Positions 25,245 through 34,469 of a stretch of DNA of 64,000 nucleotides are shown here, piece by piece. This DNA comes from Odoribacter splanchnicus DSM 20712 (GTDB lineage: Bacteria; Bacteroidota; Bacteroidia; Bacteroidales; Marinifilaceae). The position numbers and the translations under genes were made by a program. Where the stretch lies: NCBI RefSeq assembly GCF_000190535.1, contig NC_015160.1, positions 1,612,001 to 1,676,000 on the forward strand, read 5' to 3'. Numbering within the stretch: position 1 is the first letter of the stretch; every line of letters starts with the position of its first letter. The notes below the pieces were generated by a model. The model worked only from the letters and a program-made list of their open reading frames with translations, had not been told where the DNA came from and searched no databases.

Positions 25245-26411
25245 ATGGGAGTAAAAAACGACATTACTATTATCCGGCTTATTCTGGGTCATTGGGCTGG
25301 GAAACTATCCGAACCGGAGAAAAAAGAACTGGACAACTGGCTGGCACAATCGGAAAAACACCGGATTTATTTCCAAAAATGGTGTGACGATGAACGGCAA
25401 AATGAGTTGTTGTCCAAAATCGGATGCTACGACCCCGGGGAAGGGTGGCAACAGGTGGTCCGTAAAAGAAACATGCGGCGCAACCGCCGGTGGTGGCTGG
25501 TAGCAGCAGCTTCTGTCGCTATTCTTTTCGGGGGACTGGCAGTCTACCGGTATAGCAAGATTCCTGTTTCTCTCCCCTTAGCCAGCGAGGAGACCTCTAT
25601 ATATCCCGGAAAACGCATGGCCCGGCTGATTACCCCTTCAGGCGAAACAGTATTATTGGATACACTACGGCAAACGGATACACAGCAAATGAAGTTGCAT
25701 AACGATCAGGGACGGGTGGTCATTCAAGCCGCTTGCGGAGATGCAAACGGTGATCAACCTGTTTACCATTGCCTGGAAGTACCCCGGGGTGGAGAATTCA
25801 GTTTCCTGTTGCCCGACAGCACGACCGTATTTCTGAATGCCGAGAGCCGTCTGCGCTTCCCTGACCGATTCGTTCCGGGGAGTGAAAGAATCGTATATCT
25901 CAGTGGTGAAGCTTATTTCGACGTGAAGCGTGATCCCCGTTCTCCCTTTCTGGTTTGCCTGGAACACTCGGCGGTAAAAGTGACAGGTACTTCCTTCAAT
26001 GTCAAGGCGTACCCCGACGACACGAACGAAGCGACCACCTTGATCAGCGGAACCGTATCGATGGGGATCGGCACTACGGAACAATGGATCGTCCTGAAAC
26101 CGGGCGAACAGGGGTATTACGACGCTACCCGGAAAACACTGTTGCAGCAAACCGTGGACGTGAATTATTATACAGCCTGGAAAGACGGCGTGTTTGCCTT
26201 TTACCGGCAACCCCTGGAAGAGGTCATGAAAACACTGGGATGCTGGTATCTGTTCGACACCCATTATCAGAACGAAGCATTGAAATCTATTCTTTACACG
26301 GGGAAAATCAATCGTCATGCTTCCATCCGGGAGGTCTTGCACACCTTCGAGCTGATGGACGAACTTACATTCGACATAAAAGGAAAGGAGGTTATTGTCA
26401 GGAGAAAATAA
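25245..26411 (+). CDS. FecR-family anti-sigma factor
   Basis: The 388-residue protein has a cytoplasmic N-terminal anti-sigma domain (about 1-85), one membrane helix (WWLVAAASVAILFGGLAVY, about 86-104), the periplasmic FecR domain with VPRGGEFSFLLPDSTTVFLNAESRLRFPDRF and GEAYFDVKRDPRSPFLVCLEHSAVKVTGTSFNVKAY (about 177-260), and a C-terminal DUF4974 (RQPLEEVMKTLGCWYLFDTHYQNEALKSILYTGKINRHASIREVLHTFELMD). Normally it holds an ECF sigma factor until a SusC-type receptor signals. It is intact here although both its sigma partner and its receptor are broken, so it is probably a recent orphan. Confidence 0.9.
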   Translation: MGVKNDITIIRLILGHWAGKLSEPEKKELDNWLAQSEKHRIYFQKWCDDERQNELLSKIGCYDPGEGWQQVVRKRNMRRNRRWWLVAAASVAILFGGLAVYRYSKIPVSLPLASEETSIYPGKRMARLITPSGETVLLDTLRQTDTQQMKLHNDQGRVVIQAACGDANGDQPVYHCLEVPRGGEFSFLLPDSTTVFLNAESRLRFPDRFVPGSERIVYLSGEAYFDVKRDPRSPFLVCLEHSAVKVTGTSFNVKAYPDDTNEATTLISGTVSMGIGTTEQWIVLKPGEQGYYDATRKTLLQQTVDVNYYTAWKDGVFAFYRQPLEEVMKTLGCWYLFDTHYQNEALKSILYTGKINRHASIREVLHTFELMDELTFDIKGKEVIVRRK

Positions 26412-26494
26412 AAAAAGCAACCGCTTCTTCTTGCACAAGAACCGGTTGCAAACTTGTATAAACAATTTACAAATCGTTTTAACACAACAAATTT

Positions 26495-27169
26495 ATGAAA
26501 AAAAACAATCGGTTGTTGCCGGATTGGAAAGATTCCGGTGGCTTGCAACAAGTAAGCAGAATGATGAAATGTGTGCTATTCTTTATGCTGACACTCGTGT
26601 GTGGTGTCCAGGGGAAAGTGTATTCCCAACAGTATACACTGGACCTACATCTGAAACAAACTTCTCTGGAAGAAGTTTTCAACCGGATAGAGGCCCAGAC
26701 CGGACTGAAATTTTTGTACAATACCCTGCTCACCGACTCAAAAGGGAAAGTGGATGTCGAAGCCCGGCAGGAAGACATCCGCAAAGTGCTGGATGAATTA
26801 TTGAATCCCCTGGGTCTCACCTATATATTGAACAGTAATCATATTGTGGTCAAGCAAGCAGATGCTGCCGCCCCACAGGAAAAAACGGTGATCAAAGGGA
26901 AAGTGACGGATAGCAAAGGCAGTCCCCTACCCGGCGTGACGGTACGGATCAAAGGAACCAATATCGGTGTCGTTTCGGACAACGACGGCCACTACGAATT
27001 AACTTTACCTGCCGGAACCGATCCGACACTGATATTTTCTTTCGTCGGTATGCTTTCGCAGGAAGCAAAATATACAGGCCAACGTGAGCTGAATATCATC
27101 CTGCACGAAAATATAGGTGGATTATTCCACGGATTTCTATGCGCTGCTCTTCCTCGCCACACCCCGTGA
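26495..27169 (+). pseudogene. SusC-like TonB receptor, truncated after the N-terminal domains
   Basis: What remains is the signal segment (MKCVLFFMLTLVCGVQGKVYSQQ), an STN domain (YTLDLHLKQTSLEEVFNRIEAQTGLKFLYN...NSNHIVVKQ, about 45-125) and a carboxypeptidase-regulatory-like domain (VIKGKVTDSKGSPLPGVTVRIKGTNIGVVSDNDGHYELTL...). It breaks off after RELNIILHEN, where LDEVVVTGYG and the plug and barrel should follow. The last 18 residues are read from the wrong frame of the TlpA-like gene fused behind it. The STN domain is what signals to FecR in such systems, but no receptor remains to anchor it in the outer membrane. Confidence 0.8.
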
Positions 27170-27948
27170 CAAGCATCCCGAAAAGTTCATGTGGCCGGAG
27201 TACTACAAACACATTGCCTCACCGCAGAAATATACGACGGATGTCGTATCGCAATTTCCGGAAGGGGTCAGAATGCCGGGCGTGTACGCCGAGTTTACCA
27301 ACCGGGAGTCAGGGGAAAAAGAGAGATATAATCCGGACGATGTGATTACCTTTTTACACAACGACCATCTGATAGGCGAATATCTGCAGAACAATGAGTT
27401 TCGCCGATATAGATCCTACGAACAATATTCGGCAGGTATGGAAAAATACGGCAAATATTTTGTAACGCCCTCTCTCAAAGCACGTATCGAAGCGTTAGGA
27501 GCTCCTCTGTATGACACCAAAGCCGGTTCCCCGGCGGCGGATTTTACCTACCCCGACGTGGAAGGCAATAGAGTATCGCTGTCCGACTTCAAGGGGAAAG
27601 TGGTACTGGTAGACGTCTGGGCCACCTGGTGCAGCCCCTGCCGGAAGGAAATCCCCCCATCTGAAAAACCTGAAGAAGGAGATGCACGGCACCGATGTGG
27701 TCTTTTTAGGCGTTTCTGTCGATGAAGCGAAAGACAAACAAAAATGGCTGGATTTCATCGAAACAGAGGGGTTAAAAGGTATCCAACTCTTAGCCAATGG
27801 CTGGAGCAAAATCACAAAAGACTATAAAATCAACGGTATTCCCCGTTTCATGGTCTTTGACAAAAAAGGCAACATTGTCTCAGCAGATGCTCCCCGGCCT
27901 TCCAACCCCGAATTGAAAAAAATGCTGGAAGCGGAACTCAACAGATAA
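27117..27948 (+). pseudogene. TlpA-like thioredoxin lipoprotein gene, 5'-deleted and frameshifted
   Basis: The sequence enters in mid-protein at about 27117 (DYSTDFYALLFLATPRDKHPEKFMWPEYYKHI) with no start or signal peptide. It runs through LSDFKGKVVLVDVWATWCSPCRKEIP, which has the redox pair WCSPC. At the C6 run at about 27653-27658 one extra base shifts the frame. Removing a C restores EIPHLKNLKKEMHGTDVVFLGVSVDEAKDKQKWLDFIE and leads to the TAA at 27948, including the cis-Pro loop GIPRFMVFDKKG. Both lesions mean no functional oxidoreductase. It probably belonged to the same SusC/SusD uptake locus, where TlpA genes are common last members. Confidence 0.8.
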
Positions 27949-28123
27949 TCCTCACCCGATTCTATCTGAAAATCAAGGGCTGCCCTGCTTTTACCCTCTT
28001 TTCCTCCCCACTCTCCCGTCAGTACCTTTCTTTCCCTACTTATTTCCAAAAATTAAAATCTGTACAGAAAAAACTTTATAGACATTCATTTTTGTTTTGC
28101 ATAAATAATCCTTTACAAAAAAT

Positions 28124-29293
28124 TTACAGACAAGCTCTTTTTATCCGTTCCAGGCCATCTTCCAAAACACAACGGGGACATCCGATATTCATCCGGCGGA
28201 ATCCCCTGCCCTCTTCACCGAATTCCAGACCGTCGTTCAGTCCGACTTTTCCTATCTTCACCAATCGTTCTCCACAGGCTTCATGCGACAAACCGGTCCC
28301 CCGGAAATCCAGCCACAATAAAAACGAACCTTCGGGTTTCAATACTTTGATCTGTGGTAGTTCTCTCTCGAAATAATCCAAAGCGAACTGTACATTCCCT
28401 TCCAGATACCGGGTCAGTTCCTCCAACCAACCGGCCCCATACCGATAGGCCGCTTTCAAAGTAACGTGTCCGAAGATATTTCCCAAGTCCAGGTGCAAAG
28501 TCGTTAATTCACGATTGTATACCTCCAGAATCTCAGGGTTGGAAGCAATAATCACCGAATTCATCATACCGGCGATATTGAAAGTCTTACTCGGAGCCAT
28601 AGCGGTCAGCGTACGGGCAGCGATCTCCTCCGACACAGAAGCCATAACCGTATGCCGATGTCCGAACAAAGCCAGATCTGCATGAATTTCATCGGATAGA
28701 ATCAGGACATCGTAACGGCAGCACAATTCTCCGATCCTTGCCAATTCCTCACGGGTCCACACCCGTCCGACAGGGTTATGAGAATTACACAGAATGAGCA
28801 TTTTCACTCCTTTTTGTAACCCCTGTTCGAAGCATTCCCAGTCGATCACATACTTTTCGGTATCTCTTATTAAAGGACAACATACCAATTCGCGGCCATT
28901 ATCCTTTACTACGGCATGAAACGGAGGATATACCGGAGTCATAATCATCACCTTATCGCCGGACTTAGTAAAAGCCCGGACAGAAATCGCCAGTGAAGTA
29001 ACAATCCCGGGGCTGGAAGACAACCATTCTTCCTTTACCTCCCAACGATACCGCTGTTTCACCCAATTACGAAAAGCATCCTTACCATCATCCGAACGGA
29101 ACGTATAACCGAAAATCCCCTGTTCACAACATTTACGTGCTGCCTCCTGCACCTCCGGGGGAACCCGGAAATCCATATCGGCCACCCACATCGGCAACAG
29201 ATCCGCACAACCGAAAACATCCTGCAAACCGTCGTATTTCACACAATCGGTGTTCCGACGGTCAATCATTTGATCAAAATTATACCTATTCAT
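28124..29293 (-). CDS. MalY/PatB-family PLP enzyme (cystathionine beta-lyase-like aminotransferase)
   Basis: The 389-residue fold type I PLP enzyme matches the MalY/PatB group: MWVADMDFRVPPEV at the start, FGYTF, NSHNPVGRVW (N173 contacts PLP), LSDEIHADL (D201), and the Schiff-base lysine K236 in APSKTFNIAG. The family cleaves C-S bonds of cystathionine or cysteine conjugates, or transaminates. A GAGTTnnT octamer array abuts its start on the upstream side. The 3' end converges on the TlpA-like pseudogene, about 175 bases away. Confidence 0.9.
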   Translation of the reverse strand: MNRYNFDQMIDRRNTDCVKYDGLQDVFGCADLLPMWVADMDFRVPPEVQEAARKCCEQGIFGYTFRSDDGKDAFRNWVKQRYRWEVKEEWLSSSPGIVTSLAISVRAFTKSGDKVMIMTPVYPPFHAVVKDNGRELVCCPLIRDTEKYVIDWECFEQGLQKGVKMLILCNSHNPVGRVWTREELARIGELCCRYDVLILSDEIHADLALFGHRHTVMASVSEEIAARTLTAMAPSKTFNIAGMMNSVIIASNPEILEVYNRELTTLHLDLGNIFGHVTLKAAYRYGAGWLEELTRYLEGNVQFALDYFERELPQIKVLKPEGSFLLWLDFRGTGLSHEACGERLVKIGKVGLNDGLEFGEEGRGFRRMNIGCPRCVLEDGLERIKRACL

Positions 29294-29297
29294 AAAA

Positions 29298-29392
29298 GTT
29301 GTTGAGTTACTGAGTTGTTGAGTTACTGAGTTGTTGAGTTACTGAGTTGTTGAGTTGCTGAGCTGCTGAGTTATTGAGTTACTGAGTTGCTC
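29298..29392 (+). repeat. GAGTTnnT octamer array 1
   Basis: About eleven consecutive 8-base units of the form GAGTTACT / GAGTTGTT / GAGTTGCT lie between the divergent MalY-like and transglycosylase genes, starting within 5 bases of the MalY-like start codon. The same words recur at 52.6-53.0 and 54.4 kb. Confidence 0.85.
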
Positions 29393-29441
29393 TTGGGAGC
29401 TCTAATCGTTATTCCTAATCATTATTTTCTAATCTTTTTAT

Positions 29442-29449
29442 TAACTTTG
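29442..29449 (+). promoter_or_regulatory. -7 element for the lytic transglycosylase gene
   Basis: TAACTTTG fits TAnnTTTG and lies 31 bases before the ATG at 29480. The region 19-21 bases upstream is AT-rich without a clear TTTG. Confidence 0.45.
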
Positions 29450-29479
29450 CACGTACAAATATAAATTTATAAATCTACA

Positions 29480-30415
29480 ATGAAAAGACAAAATACGGTA
29501 ATCTATATCTGTGTCATTATCACACTCTTGAATGTAGCCGGATTATTGTTTATTGCCTGCAAAAGTAATTCACCGATCGCAACGGCTTCTACTCCGGTTC
29601 AATCTTCAACTTCAGGTTATTATAGCGATGCCTATATGCCCGAGGCCCTGACTTTTGCCGGAGAGACCGTACCGTTGCAACGCCTGGATGTACAGGAAGC
29701 ACTTCGGAAAGAACTGATCGTCAATTCTTATTTACATTCACATACCATTCAGATTCTACAAACGGCTCCCCGGGTTTTCCAACTGATGGAACCGATTTTG
29801 GAAAAGAACGGTATCCCGGAAGATTTCAAATACCTGGCGGTCATCGAAAGCCGTCTGAACCCTCAGGCCCAATCACCTGCCGGAGCAGTCGGAGTATGGC
29901 AGTTTCTGAAAGGTACCGGAAAGGAAAACGGTTTGGAAATCAATAATGAAGTAGACGAGCGCTATCACATCGAAAAATCGACAGAAGCCGCTGCCGCCTA
30001 TCTCAAAAAAGCTTATGAGAAATTCGGTTCGTGGACACTGGCTGCAGCTGCGTATAATGCAGGCGCAGCTATGATTTCCCGGCAAATGGACCTCCAGAAA
30101 GAAACGAATTATTACAATCTCCTGTTGGGAGAGGAAACGGAACGTTATGTATTCCGGATTCTGGCCCTGAAACAGATTATGAATCATCCCGAACTGTACA
30201 ATTTTAAAGTAAATACCGTTTATACTTTCGAAAAAACAGAAACAGTAGAAGTGAAAGGTCCTGTCAAAAGCTGGGCCGATTTTGCGCAAGAGCAAGGGAT
30301 TACCTATAAAACCCTGAAGCGTTTCAACCCCTGGCTCCGGAAAACCGATTTAAAAAATCCACGACACAAAACTTACACGATCAGTATCCCTAAGAAAAAA
30401 GAACTGTACAAATAA
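29480..30415 (+). CDS. Lytic transglycosylase (SLT/MltD-like)
   Basis: The 311-residue protein has an N-terminal membrane anchor or lipoprotein signal (IITLLNVAGLLFIACKS, possible lipobox Cys27). It has an SLT domain with the catalytic Glu in KYLAVIESRLNPQAQSPAGAVGVWQF (E123) and the AAAAYNAGAAMI motif, followed by a LysM-like region (about 255-305, SWADFAQEQGITYKTLKRFNPWLR). It cleaves peptidoglycan glycan strands to anhydromuropeptides in the periplasm. It is shorter than MltD proteins with several LysM repeats. Confidence 0.88.
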   Translation: MKRQNTVIYICVIITLLNVAGLLFIACKSNSPIATASTPVQSSTSGYYSDAYMPEALTFAGETVPLQRLDVQEALRKELIVNSYLHSHTIQILQTAPRVFQLMEPILEKNGIPEDFKYLAVIESRLNPQAQSPAGAVGVWQFLKGTGKENGLEINNEVDERYHIEKSTEAAAAYLKKAYEKFGSWTLAAAAYNAGAAMISRQMDLQKETNYYNLLLGEETERYVFRILALKQIMNHPELYNFKVNTVYTFEKTETVEVKGPVKSWADFAQEQGITYKTLKRFNPWLRKTDLKNPRHKTYTISIPKKKELYK

Positions 30416-30495
30416 TAAAAATCACGTTAGATGAGGCACGGTATTTGTTTATACATTTTTTGTTATTACTTTAGCTAAGCATTAAATGTATAAAT

Positions 30496-32160
30496 ATGAG
30501 GACAGTCAATATTACTTGTGAAAATACACACCAGGAATACGAAATAGAGTTAGGCACTACACTTAGAGATGTAAAAAAGATCATCTTCCCGGAAAACCAT
30601 AATCACATCCTCGGGGCTTTGGTCAATAATCAGTTACAGGACTTGCAGTTCGTTGTAATGACCCCTCTGCGGGTCAACTTCATCGATGTCACGACCCTGG
30701 ACGGATACAGCATTTATTCGCGTTCGTTGATTTTCGTACTATATCAAGCTGTAGCCCAATTATTTCCGAAGAAAACACTTCGGGCCGAATATTTTATTTC
30801 GAACGGCATTTTTTGCCGGATCGTCAACAAAGAAATCGTACTGACTCCGGCAATCATTTCCGAACTGGAAAATAAAATGAAAGAAATCATTCAAGCCGAC
30901 TATCCGATTGTACGGGAAGAAATCCCTACCGACGAAGCAGTTCTTATTTTCAGAAAAAGAGGGTTGAAAGATAAAGCAGACTTAATGGAAACCCGGGGAA
31001 AACTTTTCACTTCCCTTTATTATCTGAACGATCTTCCCGATTATTTTTATGGGACCCTGGCTCCTTCGACCAGTTGTCTGAAAACATTCGGTCTGATCCC
31101 CTATAAAGAAGGTATGCTATTGCAACTTCCCGACCGGACCGATCCGACCCGGGTACTGCCTGTCATTCCACAAGATAAGTTGTATCAGGTATTCAGTGAA
31201 TACAAACGCTGGGGAAAAATCCTTGAAGTGACCGATATCGGGCATCTGAACAAAATCGTGGAGTTGAAATATTCAGGTCCTATGATCAAAATCAGTGAAG
31301 CACTCCACGAGAAAAAAATTTCGCTTATCGCCGATAAAATCAAGGCCCGGCATAAAAAGGTAAAAGTGATATTGGTCTCCGGTCCTTCTTCGTCCGGGAA
31401 AACCACGTTCAGCAAAAGATTGGCCATACAACTGATGGTCAATGGCATGAAACCCGTCAATCTTTCTCTGGACAATTACTTCGTCAACCGCGAATTTACT
31501 CCGAGAGACGAAAAAGGGGAATACGATTATGAGTCTATCGATGCCCTCGATATCGCCACCTTTACGGATAATATACAACGGTTACTAAAAGGGGAAGAGG
31601 TCGAAATTCCTAAATTCTCTTTCGAAACCGGACAACGTTATTATGACGGTGAAAAGCTAAAAATCGCCCGGAACAATGTGATCATCGTCGAAGGTATTCA
31701 TGGGCTGAATCCCCAACTCACCCGGTTGCTGCCGCCGGAAACCCTTTTCAAGATATTCGTTTCTGCGCTGACCTCTATCGCTATCGATAATCACAACCTG
31801 ATCAATCCGACAGATAATCGTCTGATCCGGCGCATGGTACGCGATTACAAATACCGGAATTATTCCGCCCTCGATACCCTGAAACGTTGGGAAAGTGTAT
31901 TGCTGGGCGAACAAAAACATATCGTACCCTACCAGGAAGAAGCCGACGCGATCTTCAATTCTGCTTTGATTTATGAATTAGGAGCATTAAAAACACAGGC
32001 TGAACCTTTACTCCGGGAAGTAACCCAACAGCACCCCGAACATTCCAAAGCTTTACGCTTATTGAAATTTTTTTCTTACATCCGGGCTGTACCGACCCGT
32101 GAAATTCCACCGACCTCGATCATCCGGGAATTTTTAGGAGGAAGCAGTTTTAAATACTAA
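30496..32160 (+). CDS. TGS-domain nucleoside (uridine) kinase-like protein
   Basis: The 554-residue protein combines an N-terminal TGS/threonyl-tRNA synthetase-like region (about 1-270, with CENTHQEYEIELGTTLRDVKKIIF) with a P-loop kinase of the uridine kinase/PRK family (Walker A GPSSSGKTT at 296-304, LSLDNYFVNREFTPRDEKGEYDYESIDALD, NVIIVEGIHGLN). This fusion is common in Bacteroidetes and Clostridia and is annotated as nucleoside kinase. It probably phosphorylates uridine or cytidine, or a similar small molecule; the role of the TGS part is not known. Confidence 0.88.
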   Translation: MRTVNITCENTHQEYEIELGTTLRDVKKIIFPENHNHILGALVNNQLQDLQFVVMTPLRVNFIDVTTLDGYSIYSRSLIFVLYQAVAQLFPKKTLRAEYFISNGIFCRIVNKEIVLTPAIISELENKMKEIIQADYPIVREEIPTDEAVLIFRKRGLKDKADLMETRGKLFTSLYYLNDLPDYFYGTLAPSTSCLKTFGLIPYKEGMLLQLPDRTDPTRVLPVIPQDKLYQVFSEYKRWGKILEVTDIGHLNKIVELKYSGPMIKISEALHEKKISLIADKIKARHKKVKVILVSGPSSSGKTTFSKRLAIQLMVNGMKPVNLSLDNYFVNREFTPRDEKGEYDYESIDALDIATFTDNIQRLLKGEEVEIPKFSFETGQRYYDGEKLKIARNNVIIVEGIHGLNPQLTRLLPPETLFKIFVSALTSIAIDNHNLINPTDNRLIRRMVRDYKYRNYSALDTLKRWESVLLGEQKHIVPYQEEADAIFNSALIYELGALKTQAEPLLREVTQQHPEHSKALRLLKFFSYIRAVPTREIPPTSIIREFLGGSSFKY

Positions 32161-32206
32161 AAAACAGTAAATATATCTCTTTCCTTGCAACCAGTGAGGT
32201 GACTTT

Positions 32207-32245
32207 CATCGTAAAAATGAAAAAACATTTACGATTTTTACGATG
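32207..32245 (+). promoter_or_regulatory. Perfect 12-bp inverted repeat covering the RND adaptor start codon
   Basis: CATCGTAAAAAT (32207-32218) and ATTTTTACGATG (32234-32245) would pair perfectly in RNA with a 15-base loop, and the last three bases are the start codon. In a transcript reading through from upstream, this would hide the initiation site. Confidence 0.55.
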
Positions 32246-33283
32246 AAATTTCGTTACCTGGTTTTCATATCGATACTTTCTTTTTGTCTGGCGTGTCAGG
32301 GAAAAAAGAAAGCTACTCTTTCCGATCTGCCCCGGCCGGTAAGGGTGATAAAAGTCGAAGCCTTAGGCACTTTCAACCATCAATATACCGGAACCGTAAC
32401 AGCCCGGAATTTCAGTATACTGGCCTTCCGTTTGCCGGGTACCCTGACCGAAGTCAATGTCAACACCGGCCAAAAAATAAAAAAAGGAACGGTGATCGCC
32501 CGAATCGATCCCTATGATTACCAACGGCAATATCAAACCGCTTTAGCCAATTATAAAACAACCGAATCTATCTACGAACGTAATCAGCGCCTCTATGCTG
32601 CCAATGCCGTAGCCAAACAAAACCTGGAAATAGCCCAAACCGATTATATTCAGGCCACTTCAGCCCTGAATATGGCCCGGCGTACTCTGGATTACACCGT
32701 ACTGACCGCACCATTCGACGGGTTTATCGAACAACGCTTCGTCGAGAATCACGAAGAAATACTTACCGGGCAATCGGTCGTCCGTCTGGTAGATCCTAAA
32801 GACATCGAAGTTAATTTCATGCTTCCCGAAACCAGTATCCAACTACTCGACATCCCGAAAAAGATCTATGTCGAATTCGATTCCCAAAAAGGAAAACTTT
32901 TCACGACAGAGGTCAAAGAGTATATCTATTCCTCGAACGGTTCGGGGATACCGGTGACTCTACTTATTACGGACAAACAGTTCGCCCCGTATCGGCAAAA
33001 TGTATTTCCAGGATTTTCGTGTAAAGTGATCGTTGAAGTCGACAATATGATATCCGACAAATTCGTCCTTCCGGCCAGTGCCTTACAAGAAGCACACCAT
33101 CAGGAATATGTATGGATCGTCGACCCGGCAAGCCATACAGCTCATCGTCAGCAAGTCAGGATAAAAAAATACAACGATCATATCCTTGTCGAGGCTGGCT
33201 TGAACCCGGACGATCTGATTATTATAGCCGGAATAGCTTCCATCCGGGAAGGACAAAAAGTGAGACCTGTCAAAAACCAGTAA
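32243..33283 (+). CDS. RND efflux periplasmic adaptor (HlyD/MFP family) lipoprotein
   Basis: The 346-residue protein has a lipobox (SFCLACQGK, Cys18), a barrel-sandwich lipoyl half (FRLPGTLTEVNVNTGQKIKKGTVIARIDPYDY), an alpha-hairpin (YQTALANYKTTESIYERNQRLYAANAVAKQNLEIAQTDYIQA), the second lipoyl half (LDYTVLTAPFDGFIEQRFVENHEEI) and a membrane-proximal domain. It would join an inner-membrane RND pump to an outer-membrane channel. No pump or TolC-like gene lies beside it; mscL follows 25 bases later. It must work with proteins encoded elsewhere. Confidence 0.88.
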   Translation: MKFRYLVFISILSFCLACQGKKKATLSDLPRPVRVIKVEALGTFNHQYTGTVTARNFSILAFRLPGTLTEVNVNTGQKIKKGTVIARIDPYDYQRQYQTALANYKTTESIYERNQRLYAANAVAKQNLEIAQTDYIQATSALNMARRTLDYTVLTAPFDGFIEQRFVENHEEILTGQSVVRLVDPKDIEVNFMLPETSIQLLDIPKKIYVEFDSQKGKLFTTEVKEYIYSSNGSGIPVTLLITDKQFAPYRQNVFPGFSCKVIVEVDNMISDKFVLPASALQEAHHQEYVWIVDPASHTAHRQQVRIKKYNDHILVEAGLNPDDLIIIAGIASIREGQKVRPVKNQ

Positions 33284-33307
33284 ATAAACACCCAAAATAA
33301 GACCAAT

Positions 33308-33733
33308 ATGAGCTTTTTAAAAGAATTCAAAACTTTTGCCATGCGTGGCAACGTTGTAGACATGGCTGTCGGTATCATTATCGGAGGCGCCTTCGGTAAG
33401 ATCGTCTCTTCTCTGGTAAGCGATATCATTATGCCCCCGATCGGACTGCTGATCGGAGGAGTAAAGTTTGAAAGTCTGAAAATCGTCCTGAAACATGCAC
33501 ATACCGATGCCGTTACAGGAAAAGTCACTGAAGCCGTCAGTATCAATTACGGCAATTTTATCAATACAGCCCTGGATTTTCTGATTATCGCCTTTTCTAT
33601 CTTCTTATTCGTCAAGCTGATCAACAGTATGAAAAGAAAAGAAGAAACTAAGCCCACTCCTCCACCGGCTCCAAGTAAAGAAGAACAATTGCTGACCGAA
33701 ATCCGGGATCTACTGAAAGGAAAAAACAGTTGA
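33308..33733 (+). CDS. mscL: Large-conductance mechanosensitive channel MscL
   Basis: The 141-residue protein has the MscL layout: an amphipathic N-terminus ([50 protein letters not shown], containing TM1 and its pore glycines), a periplasmic loop, TM2 ([16 protein letters not shown]), a Pro-rich linker (TPPPAPS) and a C-terminal helix bundle segment ([10 protein letters not shown]). It opens under osmotic downshock and releases solutes. The stop is 14 bases before a shared terminator. Confidence 0.95.
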   Translation: MSFLKEFKTFAMRGNVVDMAVGIIIGGAFGKIVSSLVSDIIMPPIGLLIGGVKFESLKIVLKHAHTDAVTGKVTEAVSINYGNFINTALDFLIIAFSIFLFVKLINSMKRKEETKPTPPPAPSKEEQLLTEIRDLLKGKNS

Positions 33734-33746
33734 AAGGGCTGGAAAC

Positions 33747-33783
33747 CAAAAAAAGCTCCCGGCACATCACCGGGAGCTTTTTA
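33747..33783. terminator. Bidirectional intrinsic terminator
   Basis: AAAAAGCTCCCGG/CCGGGAGCTTTTT is a perfect stem with a short loop and flanking A and T runs, so it can end both mscL (plus) and the beta-barrel gene (minus). Confidence 0.88.
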
Positions 33784-33803
33784 TATGACCGATTCATTTT
33801 ATC

Positions 33804-34388
33804 CTAGAACAGTCCACCGAACCGATACCCAACCGACAGCTGGAATACACGGTTTTTATTGTTCCCGTCATAGTTATCCTTATCGAAAGCATTACTCAAC
33901 CCCAGATTATAACGGGCCGAGAACATAAAATCATCCCAATTATAAGAAAGCCCGATAGCAAAATTCACGGCCAGTGTATTTATATCATTCATTTTATGTT
34001 TGACCGTCGTATCGCCATCTTTATACTTTGCTTTAGCATTCAGGGCAAAACCGAATTCCGGTCCCAGGTCGACGCTCAACTCATCCAACACATATAACTT
34101 GGCCAATACCGGAATATTCAGGTAATTAGCCCGCAATTTAATTTTATTACCATCGATTTTATCCCGGGCTCCCTGTCTTGAATACACCAATTCGGGCTGG
34201 ATAGCAAAATAATCGTTAAACCTGAATTCAGCGAACCCACCCACATGGAAACTCAGTTTATTTTTCTTATCGGAATTCGAAATATTGGTCATATTCAAAC
34301 CGACTTTCGGTCCGACCACAATTTCCGTCTGTGCCTTTGCACCGACAACCATCAATACAACAACAACTAGTGTAAATAATTTTTTCAT
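33804..34388 (-). CDS. Small outer-membrane beta-barrel (PorT/OmpX-like porin family)
   Basis: The 194-residue protein has a signal peptide ending in GAKA and about eight antiparallel amphipathic strands: EIVVGPKVGLNMTNIS, KLSFHVGGFAEFRFNDYFAIQPELVYSRQGA, LRANYLNIPVLAKLYV, SVDLGPEFGFAL and a final VFQLSVGYRFGGLF. The Gly-Phe/Tyr ending is typical of proteins inserted by BamA. This outer_membrane_beta-barrel domain is abundant in Bacteroidetes; no specific function can be assigned. Confidence 0.85.
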   Translation of the reverse strand: MKKLFTLVVVVLMVVGAKAQTEIVVGPKVGLNMTNISNSDKKNKLSFHVGGFAEFRFNDYFAIQPELVYSRQGARDKIDGNKIKLRANYLNIPVLAKLYVLDELSVDLGPEFGFALNAKAKYKDGDTTVKHKMNDINTLAVNFAIGLSYNWDDFMFSARYNLGLSNAFDKDNYDGNNKNRVFQLSVGYRFGGLF

Positions 34389-34469
34389 ACTTTAAATTGT
34401 TTTTAATTATCTAACATCGCCTAACAAAAACTATGCCTTTCCATACGCAAATCTCTCCCGATTGTTAAT

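Noticed and set aside
25665..26465. 266-codon minus-strand frame over fecR
   Set aside because: Antisense shadow; the FecR and DUF4974 motifs are on the plus strand.
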